Source: M3007 sp041736625 (GTDB lineage: Bacteria > Bacteroidota > Bacteroidia > Chitinophagales > Saprospiraceae). Taken from it: DNA of 64,000 nucleotides. The translations under genes were made by a program, and so were the position numbers. This document shows positions 53,701 to 61,513 of this stretch, in pieces. The stretch covers positions 1 to 64,000 of the forward strand of contig JBGSTG010000020.1 in the NCBI GenBank assembly GCA_041736625.1, given 5' to 3'. The stretch's first letter is position 1, and each line of letters opens with the position of its first letter. The notes beneath the pieces are model-generated. The model worked only from the letters and a program-made list of their open reading frames with translations. It did not search any database and was not told the origin of the DNA.

Positions 53701-55222
53701 CGGCAAGAACCCGAAGGACAAAGACAAGTCCAAGGCCGATAAAGAGAAAGAAAAGAAAAACGCCACACCCTCTGCTGCCGAGCAGGTAGTGTTCCGAACC
53801 CTCATGATGGTGCGCAAAGGCCGCTTCAGCTACTCTGAAAACTACGCCTCCATGGTGCCGGGCTTCACACCGGAAACCGCCTTCCTCGGTATGAGCCAGG
53901 GGTTCGACGCGCCCGGGTGGGGATACGCCCTGCTGGGTGAGCAGCCCGATAAAGGCTGGCTCGACGATGCCGGCCGAAAAGGGTGGATCACCCATCGGCC
54001 GGAATTGAACCAGCAGGTGAACCGAAACTACACGCAGAATTTCGACGCCGGACTCTCCATAGAACCGTTCAAGGAATTCCGCATTGAACTCACCCTGAAT
54101 AAACAGTACGGCCGAAACAGCACCGAACTGTACAAAGACCAATCCTTCAACCTCAGCCCCGACTCGGTGGACTTCCAGCACCGCGCCCAACGCGACTTCG
54201 GCAGCTACACGATCTCGTATTTCTCCATGAACACACTTTTTGGAACCGATATCGACGAGCTGTTTGCGCGCTTCAAAAACTACCGGCCCGTCATATCGCA
54301 ACGCCTCGGCACCATGGCCGGCAACACCAATCCGCACGAGGAAGACGGCGCCGAATACGCCTACGGATACGGCCGCATCCAGCAAGAAGTCCTGTTGCCC
54401 GCCTTCATCGCCGCTTACACGGAAAAAGACCCGTCGAGCGTACAACTGGACGTATTCAAAACCCGCCCGGCCGTCAACTGGAACCTGAACTACAACGGGC
54501 TCTCCAAAGTGGGCAAGCTCAAAAACATCTTCTCGAGCATTTCCATCAAGCACGGGTACAAGAACACCCTGACGGTGAACTCCTACAACACCGACATCTT
54601 CTACGATCCGGCCGTGCCCTACCAGATCGATGAGCTCAACTTCAACTACATTGCCCGATTCGAGATTCCGCAGGTGGTCATCAACGAATCGTTTGCACCC
54701 TTGTTGGGCATTGACGTGCGCACCAAAACCGACCTCACCATGCGGCTCGACTTCAAAAAGGCGCGCACCCTGGCCATGTCGTTCGTCGACTACCAGCTCG
54801 CCGAAACGCAGTCCACCGGGTACACATTTGGCATGGGCTACCGGTGGAAAAACGTGAACATCGCCTTTTTAACCGGCGAGAAAGGCGGCAAAAAAAGCTC
54901 CAAATCCAAGAAAAAAGACCCCATGTCCAACATCTTCGGCAGCGGTGGCGGCGGAAACCAGTCGCGCGACCTGGTGCTGAAGTTCGACTTCGACCTGCGC
55001 GACGACATCACGGTCAACCACCGCCTCGACCAGCTGGACGTGGCCGTGCCCACGCGCGGCCAGCGAACCATCGCCATCAACCCATCGCTCGACTACTCGC
55101 TCAACCGGCGGCTCAAACTCCGCCTGTTCGCCGATTACCGGCGCACGGTGCCCAAAACGTCGCAGTCGTTCCCGATCACCACGCTGAACTCGGGTGTGCA
55201 GGTGCAGTTTTCACTGAATTAA
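47738..55222 (+). CDS. sprA: SprA/Sov, type IX secretion system outer-membrane translocon
   Basis: The 2494-residue giant outer-membrane protein is the large beta-barrel translocon of the type IX secretion system, also needed for gliding in motile relatives. It has a hydrophobic signal-like start (MTKKSLLLAASVTIGSVALY). SprA-type motifs include EKIGEEYYRMPTYMTFEEYL and many Tyr/Phe-rich strand segments throughout, and the protein ends VQFSLN. A charged low-complexity loop (about 1945-2010) is rich in Lys, Asp, Gly and Pro and looks like a flexible insertion. ATG 47738 was chosen at the signal start. It would export the sorting-domain proteins encoded at 34294 and 56642. Confidence 0.95.
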   Translation: MTKKSLLLAASVTIGSVALYALAGSNGWGGRAVTIFMPQEENPTAPAPAARDTTPPLRDRYDDFLNDGNPNQIDLNDPSAIDKQVEYDPATNMYIVTEKIGEEYYRMPTYMTFEEYLNWREEQQQQQYFDRLQGVTSAGKSASSLGDPIAQYKIGNSLIDRLFGGSTVEIKPQGQINLTFGVNYQKVQNPVLTLRQQQVTNFDFDMGININATGKVGEKLNLAFNYNSQGTFDFDNQLKIQYDPKNFSEDEILQNIEAGNVSMPLRSNLIRGVQNLFGLKTEMKFGHLRTTFVVSQQRSRQQTLSFQGGSQVQVFEKPIDEYDEFRHFFVSHWNRNQFEPAMSCLPVPQTLFTVTRMEVWITNDRLLTENIRDVVALGDLAEPDSIRDDLKLPMPPDLDITGKALPTNNNNQLYPRILDDLSNDSSFRRTDRVIQRLTTGYGLRQIVDFEKVRARLLSPSEYSYDEQLGFISINLNVQPDQVVGVAMEYTYNGQPYKIGEFTSDVSQGDSLNQNVLFVKMLKSTTPNVQLPIWDLMMKNVYAVGAANVDPKEFRFDIYYEDPGKGQKRFLDEDDVPAQVNGIPLLQLFNLDNLNLQADPGPDGIFDFIPGLTINMRSGRVMFPVLEPFGQHLAKKLADAGADPAVVERYVYPQLYDSTLFRAREFQQLNRFTLKGQYKSSVSSEISLGAFNLPRGSVRVTAGGRQLVEGVDYTIDYNIGRLRVLNDAILQSGQNVSVSFEDQTLFGFQNRTMLGARFDYEFSKDLVVGATYMRLYERPLTQKVNFGDDPINNRVYGLDVNLSKDAPWLTRLVDKIPLISTKAASSITAQGEVAALQPGHSKAVNLGDDKGGTVYIDDFEGSTANLPLANPANTWFIASVPQGDSILFPESVLFDTIAQGANRAGLTWYIADPIARDGVDATNPYTRLVQYQDIFPNRQLTPLEQSNLRPLDVTFYPRDRGPYNFELPNGYPGISEGLTTLGELNMPDTRWGGFMKGLNTNDFEAANIEFVEFWMLNPYMDKQDGTNISDDGDMFIDLGTISEDILRDSRQFFENAIPTEPGTGASVNTRWGRIPVLPPVVNAFDNDPARRESQDIGLDGLDDDGERNFYVEWLNAIMASSLGQNAKDAIMADPSNDNFVYYLDPRYEVTDPGVLERYRYFNNTQGNSPVNNTNNLNPSATNIPDMEDLNRDNTLNEAEAYFRYRIPMRKTINPDGREVLDLTDPALAELITDTVVVQYSPNEEPMIWYRFKLPLDWQRREQLGGIQDFRSIRFIRMFWKGFTDRTTFRFATLELGRNQWRRFTQTLSCEGSLNQIPFDVNAVSIERNSTRTPFNYTIPPGITREQSVGAFPDILQNEQALSISICDLPFCDARAVFKPLNMDLRQFERIKMFVHAESVDSILYPLDSTDLSVFMRLGSDYVNNYYEYEVPLTPSDVARLMGNTNPDSREYKEEVWRPENNFDFPLELLSEVKKQRNAQADPNLGQVFEIVDPNDPRGKNKIKVVGNPNLGYVKGVMVGVRNVDTLEKQKHCVEVWINELRLNGFNERGGYAAQGRVDMKLADFGNISLAGLYTSIGWGAIDQKVIQRQLEEVFQYDLSTNLELGKFFPERTGLRIPFYAQYSNITRNPEYDPYDLDIKLKDKLDAADPADRDSIRRNAQDVTVVRGYNFTNVRKERRGSKKFPMPWDISNFSFSYAFNEMKRRTPFIINDEVDQWKGGFDYRYALGVKPIEPFKKLFPGNKHLKFINEFNFNPIPNTYGFNTVLERVQQQTIWRFAGEDPARNTYYNRRFTWDRNFDLGWDITRNLRFNYNAVSRNLIDEPLQYDENGNQVSQSERRDSIWNNILDFGRPKGFTQNMSLTWTLPFRQFYALDWVTSRFSYTTSYIWAAQSLKLQNLDAAQYQQYLNSRNLGNVIQNNNVRQLTGDFSFESLYNKSKYLSKINKGTPASPPRNNTGSQPGGKPGRGAPGRDDLQKEEKPANAGADDGKDGKNPKDKDKSKADKEKEKKNATPSAAEQVVFRTLMMVRKGRFSYSENYASMVPGFTPETAFLGMSQGFDAPGWGYALLGEQPDKGWLDDAGRKGWITHRPELNQQVNRNYTQNFDAGLSIEPFKEFRIELTLNKQYGRNSTELYKDQSFNLSPDSVDFQHRAQRDFGSYTISYFSMNTLFGTDIDELFARFKNYRPVISQRLGTMAGNTNPHEEDGAEYAYGYGRIQQEVLLPAFIAAYTEKDPSSVQLDVFKTRPAVNWNLNYNGLSKVGKLKNIFSSISIKHGYKNTLTVNSYNTDIFYDPAVPYQIDELNFNYIARFEIPQVVINESFAPLLGIDVRTKTDLTMRLDFKKARTLAMSFVDYQLAETQSTGYTFGMGYRWKNVNIAFLTGEKGGKKSSKSKKKDPMSNIFGSGGGGNQSRDLVLKFDFDLRDDITVNHRLDQLDVAVPTRGQRTIAINPSLDYSLNRRLKLRLFADYRRTVPKTSQSFPITTLNSGVQVQFSLN

Positions 55223-55251
55223 AAAAATCGGTAACTGTTGGGAAAAGCCCG

Positions 55252-55259
55252 TACCTTTG
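55252..55259 (+). promoter_or_regulatory. Bacteroidota -7 element (TACCTTTG) for the DEAD-box helicase
   Basis: TACCTTTG lies 30 bp after the sprA stop and 139 bp before the helicase ATG. The resulting leader of about 130 nt contains a GGCGC/GCGCC hairpin (55345-55368). Long leaders are common for cold-responsive helicase genes, but no known element was recognised. Confidence 0.45.
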
Positions 55260-55397
55260 TGCCAACATTTACCAACCCGGTATTTGTCCGCCCTGGACAT
55301 TGACGTTTTTGGGACTCCTCCCACAGCTCCCCTTGACCATTGACGGCGCGAAACCTTTACGGAGCGCCACGCGTACGAGACCGGGAAAACATTTTAC

Positions 55398-56612
55398 ATG
55401 ACATTCAAAGATTTGTCGCTCATCGAGCCCCTGCAACGCGCTGTTGCCGCTGAAGGCTATGAGCACCCCACTCCCATCCAGGCACAGGCCATTCCCGTGT
55501 GCCTCGAAGGCCGCGACCTCCTGGGTTGCGCCCAGACCGGCACCGGCAAAACCGCCGCCTTTTCCCTGCCCATCCTGCAAAACCTCTTTGAGGCCGGCAA
55601 AAAAGAGGGCATCCGCTGCCTGATCCTCACCCCCACGCGTGAACTGGCCATCCAGATCAACGAAAGCATCGAAGCCTACGGGCGCTACCTGCCGCTGAAA
55701 CACCTGGTCATCTTCGGCGGGGTGTCGCAGCACGCCCAAACACAGGCCCTGGCCCGCGGACCGCAAATCCTGGTGGCCACCCCGGGTCGACTGCTCGACC
55801 TCATGCAGCAGGGCTTTATCTCCCTGAGCAACATCGAGATTTTTGTGCTCGACGAGGCCGACCGGATGCTCGACATGGGCTTCATCCACGATGTGAAAAA
55901 AGTGATTGCCAAGCTGCCCAAACAGCGACAAACGCTCTTTTTCTCCGCCACCATGCCGCCCGAAATTGCCAACCTGGCCGATTCCATCCTGCGCAACCCC
56001 GTGCGGGTAGAGGTTACCCCGCCGGCTACCACCGCCGAAAAAGTGGCGCAAGCCGTGTATTTCGTCGACAAACAGGACAAGAAACGCCTGCTCGTGCACC
56101 TGCTCGAAAACCCCGAGATCCGCTCGGTGCTCGTGTTCACCCGCACCAAACACGGCGCCAACAAACTCGCCGAATTCGTGAGCAAGTCGGGCACCTACGC
56201 CGAAGCCATCCACGGCAACAAGTCGCAGAACGCCCGCCAGAACGCCCTGAGCAACTTTAAAAACGGGAAAATCCGTGTGCTCATCGCCACCGACATCGCC
56301 GCCCGGGGCATCGATATCGACGAGCTGTCGTACGTCGTCAACTACGAACTGCCCAACGTACCGGAAACCTACGTGCACCGCATCGGCCGCACCGGCCGCG
56401 CCGGCGCCAGCGGCATCGCCCTGTCGTTCTGCGAAGCCGAAGAACTGCCCTTCCTGAAAAGCATCCAGAAACTGACCGGCCAAACGGTGCCGGTGGTGGA
56501 AGAACATCCTTTCGTGGCCGACCTGTCGCTGCCGGCGCCACCGGCGCCGAAAGCGGAGGCGCCTCGCCGGGCGTCGGGCGGAAACAACAACAACCGCCGC
56601 AGACGGCGGTAA
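55398..56612 (+). CDS. DEAD-box ATP-dependent RNA helicase (RhlE-like)
   Basis: The 404-residue helicase has all motifs intact: Q motif YEHPTPIQAQAIP, I AQTGTGKTAAF, Ia PTRELAIQI, II DEADRMLDMGF, III SATMP, V ATDIAARGIDI, VI HRIGRTGRAG. The tail is short and basic, with GGNNNNRRRRR at the end, as in RhlE-type proteins that act on structured RNA and ribosome assembly. There is no DbpA domain. It contrasts with the motif-dead paralogue at 14828. It has its own promoter after sprA. Confidence 0.95.
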   Translation: MTFKDLSLIEPLQRAVAAEGYEHPTPIQAQAIPVCLEGRDLLGCAQTGTGKTAAFSLPILQNLFEAGKKEGIRCLILTPTRELAIQINESIEAYGRYLPLKHLVIFGGVSQHAQTQALARGPQILVATPGRLLDLMQQGFISLSNIEIFVLDEADRMLDMGFIHDVKKVIAKLPKQRQTLFFSATMPPEIANLADSILRNPVRVEVTPPATTAEKVAQAVYFVDKQDKKRLLVHLLENPEIRSVLVFTRTKHGANKLAEFVSKSGTYAEAIHGNKSQNARQNALSNFKNGKIRVLIATDIAARGIDIDELSYVVNYELPNVPETYVHRIGRTGRAGASGIALSFCEAEELPFLKSIQKLTGQTVPVVEEHPFVADLSLPAPPAPKAEAPRRASGGNNNNRRRRR

Positions 56613-56641
56613 GGGGCTTTGTGCAGGTCGTCATGATGCAG

Positions 56642-58399
56642 CTACTGCACCACCAACCACTTGCGCAACGATCCCGTTGCTGTGTGCAACACCACCATAT
56701 ATGCGCCTGGCGGCACGCCGCCGATGTTCCATTCCATGGCTTTCGTTTGCACCGCTACCGGTTGGGATTTAATCAGTCGTCCCTGTGCGTCATACAATTG
56801 CAGTCGGTCACCCGCTTTCGATGGCGTCGTCCATTCGATATACAGCCGATCACGGGTTGGGTTGGGGTACACCTTCAAGTGTTTGTTGGACAACAGGAGA
56901 TGCGATGTGGATACCATTCCCGGGCGGGCGTTGATGCCCAGGTCGTAGCAAACGGGTTGAGCGGCGTCGTACACCACAAAATGCAGCGCACTGTCGCCGG
57001 GCTGCGGCATTAAAAACAGCGTGTCGCCGGTGTTCAGCACATCAAAAGCAAAGGCCCCCAACGCGTCGGTTGTATCGGTGAAGCCCGTACTGGTAAAAAC
57101 AACCAGACCGGGGATGCCCGGTTCCTGGATATCCCGAACACCGTTGGCGTTTGCATCGGCGTAAACAACGCCTCTTTGCGGCAGGGCAAGCTGTATTGCG
57201 TTAAACACAACCGTGCTGTCGCAGAACGGTGAAGCCGTACACCTGGCCTGTTTGCTGCCCGGCGTGCAAAAGGTATCGTTGCAAACCTGGAAACATGCGT
57301 CGGGACACAGCAGCACATCGCCGAAATCTTTGACGATGGCGGGAGCAAGGGCCACGGTTTCCAGCACGATGCTGTCGGTGCAAGGAATAACCGACGGCAA
57401 CACGGTAGTGTACGTTCCCGGCTGGGTCACGTACACGCCGGAGACCAGCTTGTGGTAGCCGCCCTCCGCGCAAATGAACACCGGGGGCAAGGTAGTGGTG
57501 TCGGGGGTAGCGGCCGGAAGGATGTTGACCACACAGCTTACGACACTGTCGCAGCCCAGGCTGTTGTTCAGTGTAACGGGAAAAGTGCCCGCACAACCGA
57601 AAGCCACCCCTGCACACACAATAGTGTTGCCCGGGCACAGTTGCACGGTGTCGGTGGTGAATACGGCGTCTCCAACATGAACGGTTATGCAGGTATCCGG
57701 GGCATTCGGACCAGCAACACTGCTGACGCACACCTCGGCCATGCCGGTTTGGGCCCATATCACGTCAATCGATTTGCCCTCGCTGCTTCCTGCAATGATG
57801 CCCATATCCGGCGGGAAAATGCTCCAGATGACCGGGGCAGCCGACGTGTACGCCACCGCCGGGCCGGGTATGCAGGCCGTAGTCGGGCCTGTTGGCCTGA
57901 TGTTGGGTCGGTTTATGGTGTACGAACACAAGGCGCCGCCCAGGCCGTCTATCATGAGGTAGTAAACCTGACCAGGCGTAAGGCCGGTGGCGGTTATTGC
58001 CTGTTCGCTTCCGGTGCTTATGTCGGCCAGGCAATAGGATACAAAGTCGAAATTGATGCAATCACTTGTGCGCAATATCGCCGCCTGCACCCCGCTCCCA
58101 AAGGAGCATTCGCCACACCCGATGGTGAGCGTCACTTCTGTAGAGTCGGCTATGAACCCAAAAAATTGATTGTTTTCAACGCTTGAACACCAATACGGTG
58201 GAAGGGATACGGGCGGATCCGTAAGCGTTTGCCCAACATAACAACGCAAGGCATCCGGAGAGGGTAGAATACAGGCATCCTGAACCGATACCGACGGAAC
58301 AGGGGTGGCACACGCTTGGGGGTTGCATTGGGCAAGGAGCGTGTTTGATGGTGGCAACAACAAACAGGCGAGGAATAGCAGTGGCGTAGTGTATTTCAT
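56642..58399 (-). CDS. Type IX-secreted protein with SdrD-B-like and sorting domains
   Basis: The 585-residue protein has a signal peptide (1-23, ending LLAQ) and a Cys-rich body with Ig-like beta segments. An SdrD-B-like segment (about 415-475, GVVYADANANGVRDIQEPGIPGLVVFTS) and a C-terminal type A sorting domain (about 505-585, LKVYPNPTRDRLYIEW ... LRKWLVVQ) follow. It is probably an adhesin or structural surface protein exported by SprA. Frequent cysteines (over 20) suggest disulfide bonding. ATG 58399 starts the signal peptide. The gene is downstream of the HxlR regulator on the same strand with an 83-bp gap. Confidence 0.85.
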   Translation of the reverse strand: MKYTTPLLFLACLLLPPSNTLLAQCNPQACATPVPSVSVQDACILPSPDALRCYVGQTLTDPPVSLPPYWCSSVENNQFFGFIADSTEVTLTIGCGECSFGSGVQAAILRTSDCINFDFVSYCLADISTGSEQAITATGLTPGQVYYLMIDGLGGALCSYTINRPNIRPTGPTTACIPGPAVAYTSAAPVIWSIFPPDMGIIAGSSEGKSIDVIWAQTGMAEVCVSSVAGPNAPDTCITVHVGDAVFTTDTVQLCPGNTIVCAGVAFGCAGTFPVTLNNSLGCDSVVSCVVNILPAATPDTTTLPPVFICAEGGYHKLVSGVYVTQPGTYTTVLPSVIPCTDSIVLETVALAPAIVKDFGDVLLCPDACFQVCNDTFCTPGSKQARCTASPFCDSTVVFNAIQLALPQRGVVYADANANGVRDIQEPGIPGLVVFTSTGFTDTTDALGAFAFDVLNTGDTLFLMPQPGDSALHFVVYDAAQPVCYDLGINARPGMVSTSHLLLSNKHLKVYPNPTRDRLYIEWTTPSKAGDRLQLYDAQGRLIKSQPVAVQTKAMEWNIGGVPPGAYMVVLHTATGSLRKWLVVQ

Positions 58400-58482
58400 G
58401 GTCAGGTTGCGCCACCACCGACTGCCGCATGGTGGTATTCCCCCGTTCACTGGACAGAAAACAAACATGAACAGGCGCTAAG

Positions 58483-58926
58483 TTAACGGGTTTGATGGAT
58501 TGTTACAGCCAGTTTTTCCCTGTATTTTCCCTCCAATGCACGCGCAAAAGCTACTTTGTCAGCCCTCAAGAATGCCATTGCTTCACCATTTACAATGGTC
58601 GGATGGATGTCCCTAAGGTTACTATCGCTCCAGATTGCCAGTTCTACAAGTACAGGCGTCAATGCTAATCCCTTATCGGTCAATAGATAGAGATTATTTT
58701 TTTTATTGTCAGGTCGTTTGGTTTTGATGATGATCCCCAGTTCTTCCAGCAGTTTGAGTTTGGCCGATAGAATATTGGTCGCAATGGCCTCCTCACTTTC
58801 CGTAAAGTCTTTAAAGGTTTCCTTGCCCTCGATGAGCATTTGCTTTACGATGACCAATATCCACTTGTCGCCTAAGACGTCAAGGGCTGAGGTAAAGGGA
58901 CAATTGCACCTGAAATCGGGTCTCAT
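58483..58926 (-). CDS. HxlR-family transcriptional regulator
   Basis: The 147-residue winged-helix regulator has the family pattern CPFTSALDVLGDKWILVIVKQML, then ATNILSAKLKLLEELGIIIK and NLYLLTDKGLALTPVL. Cys7 and Cys9 lie just before the DNA-binding domain, where HypR and YodB carry redox-sensing cysteines, so it may sense quinones, aldehydes or oxidants (inference). It diverges from a four-gene operon with lipoprotein, membrane, SDR and alcohol dehydrogenase genes. The interval holds three repeats that look like its operators. Confidence 0.9.
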   Translation of the reverse strand: MRPDFRCNCPFTSALDVLGDKWILVIVKQMLIEGKETFKDFTESEEAIATNILSAKLKLLEELGIIIKTKRPDNKKNNLYLLTDKGLALTPVLVELAIWSDSNLRDIHPTIVNGEAMAFLRADKVAFARALEGKYREKLAVTIHQTR

Positions 58927-58950
58927 ATGTTAAGCGCTTGTTAAATATTG

Positions 58951-59027
58951 CTTGCAAAATAAAAGTTTTTCCGAATTTACTTGCAAAGTGAAAGTTATGC
59001 TGTACTTTTGCTTGCGGAACAAAAGTA
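58951..59027 (+). promoter_or_regulatory. Triple operator repeat, probable HxlR binding sites
   Basis: Three similar 17-mers, CTTGC(A/G)(A/G)A(A/G)..AAAGT, start at 58951, 58980 and 59011. The spacings of 29 and 31 bp are about three helical turns. The third is part of a perfect 8-bp dyad, TACTTTTG (59003-59010) and CAAAAGTA (59020-59027). The sites cover the promoter region of the operon, which fits repression by the divergent HxlR protein. Confidence 0.6.
58981..59010 (+). promoter_or_regulatory. Bacteroidota promoter of the SnoaL-SDR-ADH operon
   Basis: TTG at 58981-58983, 19 bp, then TACTTTTG at 59003-59010 fits both consensus elements at the right spacing. It sits inside the repeat array, so bound regulator would block polymerase. 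ATG 59042 is 32 bp downstream. Confidence 0.65.
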
Positions 59028-59041
59028 AAACATTTTCAGGT

Positions 59042-59929
59042 ATGAAACAAGTCTTGACAAGTATTCTGATTACAGGTATGCTCGCTTCCTGTGGCAGCAA
59101 TCAAACAACATCAACAAGCGCGAAAAATGAATCAAAATCCAATAAAATGAACAACAAAGAAATCGTAGGCACCTTTTTAGGTGCGGTGTCAAAACAGGAC
59201 ACCACAACCATGCGCGAATGGGCCAATGCCGATTACATTCAGCATAACCCCTTTGTGCCCACCGGACTTGAGCCATTCATCGGAATGCTGCCCATGTTGA
59301 AAGAACACGGTACTTATGCCGAAAACGTGCGGATGTTTCAAGATGGAAACTATGTTTTCATGCACAACATCTGGAAAAACGCCACACCTTTTGGGGCCGA
59401 TGAAATGGTGGCCTTTGACATTATTCGTGTCGATGAAAACGGCAAGGTAGCGGAGCACTGGGACGCCATGACCGCACTGGTAAAAGAAACCGCCAGCGGA
59501 AGATCCCAAACCGACGGGCCTGTTGCCGTGGAGGACTTAGACAAAACCGAAGCCAACAAAGCATTGGCCGTTGCCCTCATTGAAGATGTATTGATGGGTA
59601 AAAACCCGGGAAAGATCACCGAATACATCAGTGAAGAACAATACGACCAGCACAACCCGGGAATAAACGATGGTTTGAGTGGCATTGTAGAAGCCGTACA
59701 GTACCTCACTGCTCAAAACAACATGTTCAAGTACAACAAAATCCACAAGGTGTTGGGTGAAGGCAACTTCGTGCTTACGGTGAGTGAAGGCGAATGGAGC
59801 GGTAAATCACAAGTTTTTTACGACTTATTCCGCATGAAAGGTGGAAAAATTGTAGAGCACTGGGATGTGATCCAGCCTGTCCCTACCACAGGATTGGCGA
59901 ACACCAATGGCATGTTCGGAGGGTTCTGA
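59042..59929 (+). CDS. Lipoprotein with two SnoaL-like (NTF2-fold) domains
   Basis: The 295-residue lipoprotein (LASC, Cys17) has two tandem NTF2/SnoaL domains. The first (about 40-160) contains DYIQHNPFVPTGLEPF and FDIIRVDENGKVAEHWDAM; the second (about 175-285) contains QYDQHNPGINDGLSGIVEAV and YDLFRMKGGKIVEHWDVIQ. The near repetition shows internal duplication. The family includes cyclases and binding proteins for small organic molecules; no specific activity can be assigned. It is the first gene of the HxlR-controlled operon. Confidence 0.85.
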   Translation: MKQVLTSILITGMLASCGSNQTTSTSAKNESKSNKMNNKEIVGTFLGAVSKQDTTTMREWANADYIQHNPFVPTGLEPFIGMLPMLKEHGTYAENVRMFQDGNYVFMHNIWKNATPFGADEMVAFDIIRVDENGKVAEHWDAMTALVKETASGRSQTDGPVAVEDLDKTEANKALAVALIEDVLMGKNPGKITEYISEEQYDQHNPGINDGLSGIVEAVQYLTAQNNMFKYNKIHKVLGEGNFVLTVSEGEWSGKSQVFYDLFRMKGGKIVEHWDVIQPVPTTGLANTNGMFGGF

Positions 59930-59943
59930 CAAAGACCATGTAC

Positions 59944-60044
59944 GGGCGCAAACCAAAATGTCGCTTCAAGGTCGTTTCGATTCCAATAAGTGACCGTGTA
60001 AAGCCCCATTTCCAGAACAGGCTTCGACAATTTGGTTTGCGCCC
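59944..60044. repeat. 20-bp terminal inverted repeats, 101-bp element
   Basis: Arms 59944-59963 and 60025-60044 are complementary over 20 bases with one mismatch (GGGCGCAAACCAAA... paired with ...TTTGGTTTGCGCCC) and separated by 61 bp. The element lies in the 142-bp gap between the SnoaL lipoprotein and the membrane-protein gene. It could be a processing or attenuation hairpin, or a miniature transposable element. No clear target-site duplication was seen. Confidence 0.55.
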
Positions 60045-60071
60045 TCATTCACTACAAAAAAAACATCATTC

Positions 60072-60605
60072 ATGACTGAAAATTCAATTTCAACACTCGC
60101 TTTGGTACTGTGTATGATACCAGGCATTCTGCACTCATTGGAAGTAGCTTTTCCCATGTTGGCTCGTTTGATTGTCAATTATGTACTTCCATTGTTTGAA
60201 CCGGGCTTGCCTAAGGGTAAGCATCAAATGACTGCTCATGAGCAGACGGCGATGCTGGATGCAGCCATTGCAACTGTGCCAGAAGAGCAGAAAACAGCAG
60301 CGAAAGATTATATATTTCTCCTGCTTTTTGAACAACGCCAAAATTCTCTGGCTTTATGGGCGGTTATAGCCGGTATCGTTTATGGGTTTCAATTGCCCTT
60401 GGATGAGCGTGCTACGCTGCATTTCTTATTAATGGTGATGTCGGCTTTGTTTACATTAGTCAATGCCAATCATGCCGGTATTCCCTTATTGGGTCACCAC
60501 CCGAAAGTATCCAGAAATGGTCGAAATGTAGGTATCGTGTTTGTTCCTTTCTGGCTCGCATCCACTGTACTGAATTATCTGGCTTTTACCGCTGCTGCTA
60601 ATTGA
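60072..60605 (+). CDS. Integral membrane protein of unknown function
   Basis: The 177-residue protein has about four or five hydrophobic stretches (about 8-25, 88-112, 118-135, 155-175) and a soluble loop (about 45-85) of charged residues. No family was recognised. It follows the 101-bp inverted repeat and precedes the SDR gene by 36 bp, so it is likely part of the HxlR-linked operon. Confidence 0.6.
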   Translation: MTENSISTLALVLCMIPGILHSLEVAFPMLARLIVNYVLPLFEPGLPKGKHQMTAHEQTAMLDAAIATVPEEQKTAAKDYIFLLLFEQRQNSLALWAVIAGIVYGFQLPLDERATLHFLLMVMSALFTLVNANHAGIPLLGHHPKVSRNGRNVGIVFVPFWLASTVLNYLAFTAAAN

Positions 60606-60641
60606 TAGTACATTTTTAACAAGTTTTAAAACAATAAAATA

Positions 60642-61511
60642 ATGAAAAATATCATCATCACCGGCAGCAGCAACGGATTCGGATTCAAGGCCGCCAAAGA
60701 CTTTGCCGATCAAGGCTATCAGGTTTTTGCCACCATGCGCAACCCTGACGGAAAAAATGCAGCCGCAAAAGCCGAATTGGAAGCCCATTCTGCCCACATC
60801 AAAGTGGTTGATATGGATGTTGCCAGCGATGCGTCTGTAAAAGAAGCGATGGAGAATATCCTTGCTGCAGCAGGAAGCATTGACGTCCTCATCAACAATG
60901 CCGGGATTATGTATCTGGGCATTACAGAGGCTTTTAGTGTGGCTCAGGCGCACCAGCAGATGGAAACCAATTATTATGGTGCGATCAGGGTCATGCAAGC
61001 GGTTTTGCCTTCCATGCGTAAGGCAGGTGCTGGCTTAATCATCAATACCTCTTCGCTGGTAGGCCGTATGTCGCCACCGTTTTTTGGCACCTATTCCGCC
61101 ACCAAACACGCCCTCGAAGGCTACGCACAAGCGCTGCGCTATGAAGTTTCGCCTTTTGGGGTGGATATCGTCATGGTAGAACCCGGCCCCTTCGGCACAG
61201 GGTTATTGGCATCGGGTCAAGCACCTGCCCACAGCGAAGTGTTGGAAACCTATGGTCAATTGGCAGGTGTTCCGTCTGCCATGGGCGAAAACTTTGCGCA
61301 AATGCTGCAAAGCGACGGCGCACCTGACCCGCAATGGGTGGTAGATGCTTATTTGAAACTGGCAGAAATGCCATTTGGTAGCCGTCCGACAAGAACCGTA
61401 GTGGGTATCACCTGGGGCGTGGATGAAATCAATGACCTGACACAATCCATTCAGGACAGGGTGTTGAAAGAAATGCAGCTCGAAGCGGTTTTGGGGGGTA
61501 TATCGGCTTAA
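60642..61511 (+). CDS. Short-chain dehydrogenase/reductase
   Basis: The 289-residue cytoplasmic oxidoreductase has the classical SDR plan: TGSSNGFG nucleotide motif (about 6-13), NNAG, catalytic Ser in IINTSSLVGRM, and YSATKHALEG with catalytic Tyr and Lys. The length and the C-terminal region match SDRs acting on aldehydes or ketones. It is 2 bp before the alcohol dehydrogenase gene, so the two are co-translated. The substrate is unknown; the operon context suggests carbonyl detoxification. Confidence 0.92.
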   Translation: MKNIIITGSSNGFGFKAAKDFADQGYQVFATMRNPDGKNAAAKAELEAHSAHIKVVDMDVASDASVKEAMENILAAAGSIDVLINNAGIMYLGITEAFSVAQAHQQMETNYYGAIRVMQAVLPSMRKAGAGLIINTSSLVGRMSPPFFGTYSATKHALEGYAQALRYEVSPFGVDIVMVEPGPFGTGLLASGQAPAHSEVLETYGQLAGVPSAMGENFAQMLQSDGAPDPQWVVDAYLKLAEMPFGSRPTRTVVGITWGVDEINDLTQSIQDRVLKEMQLEAVLGGISA

Positions 61512-61513
61512 AC

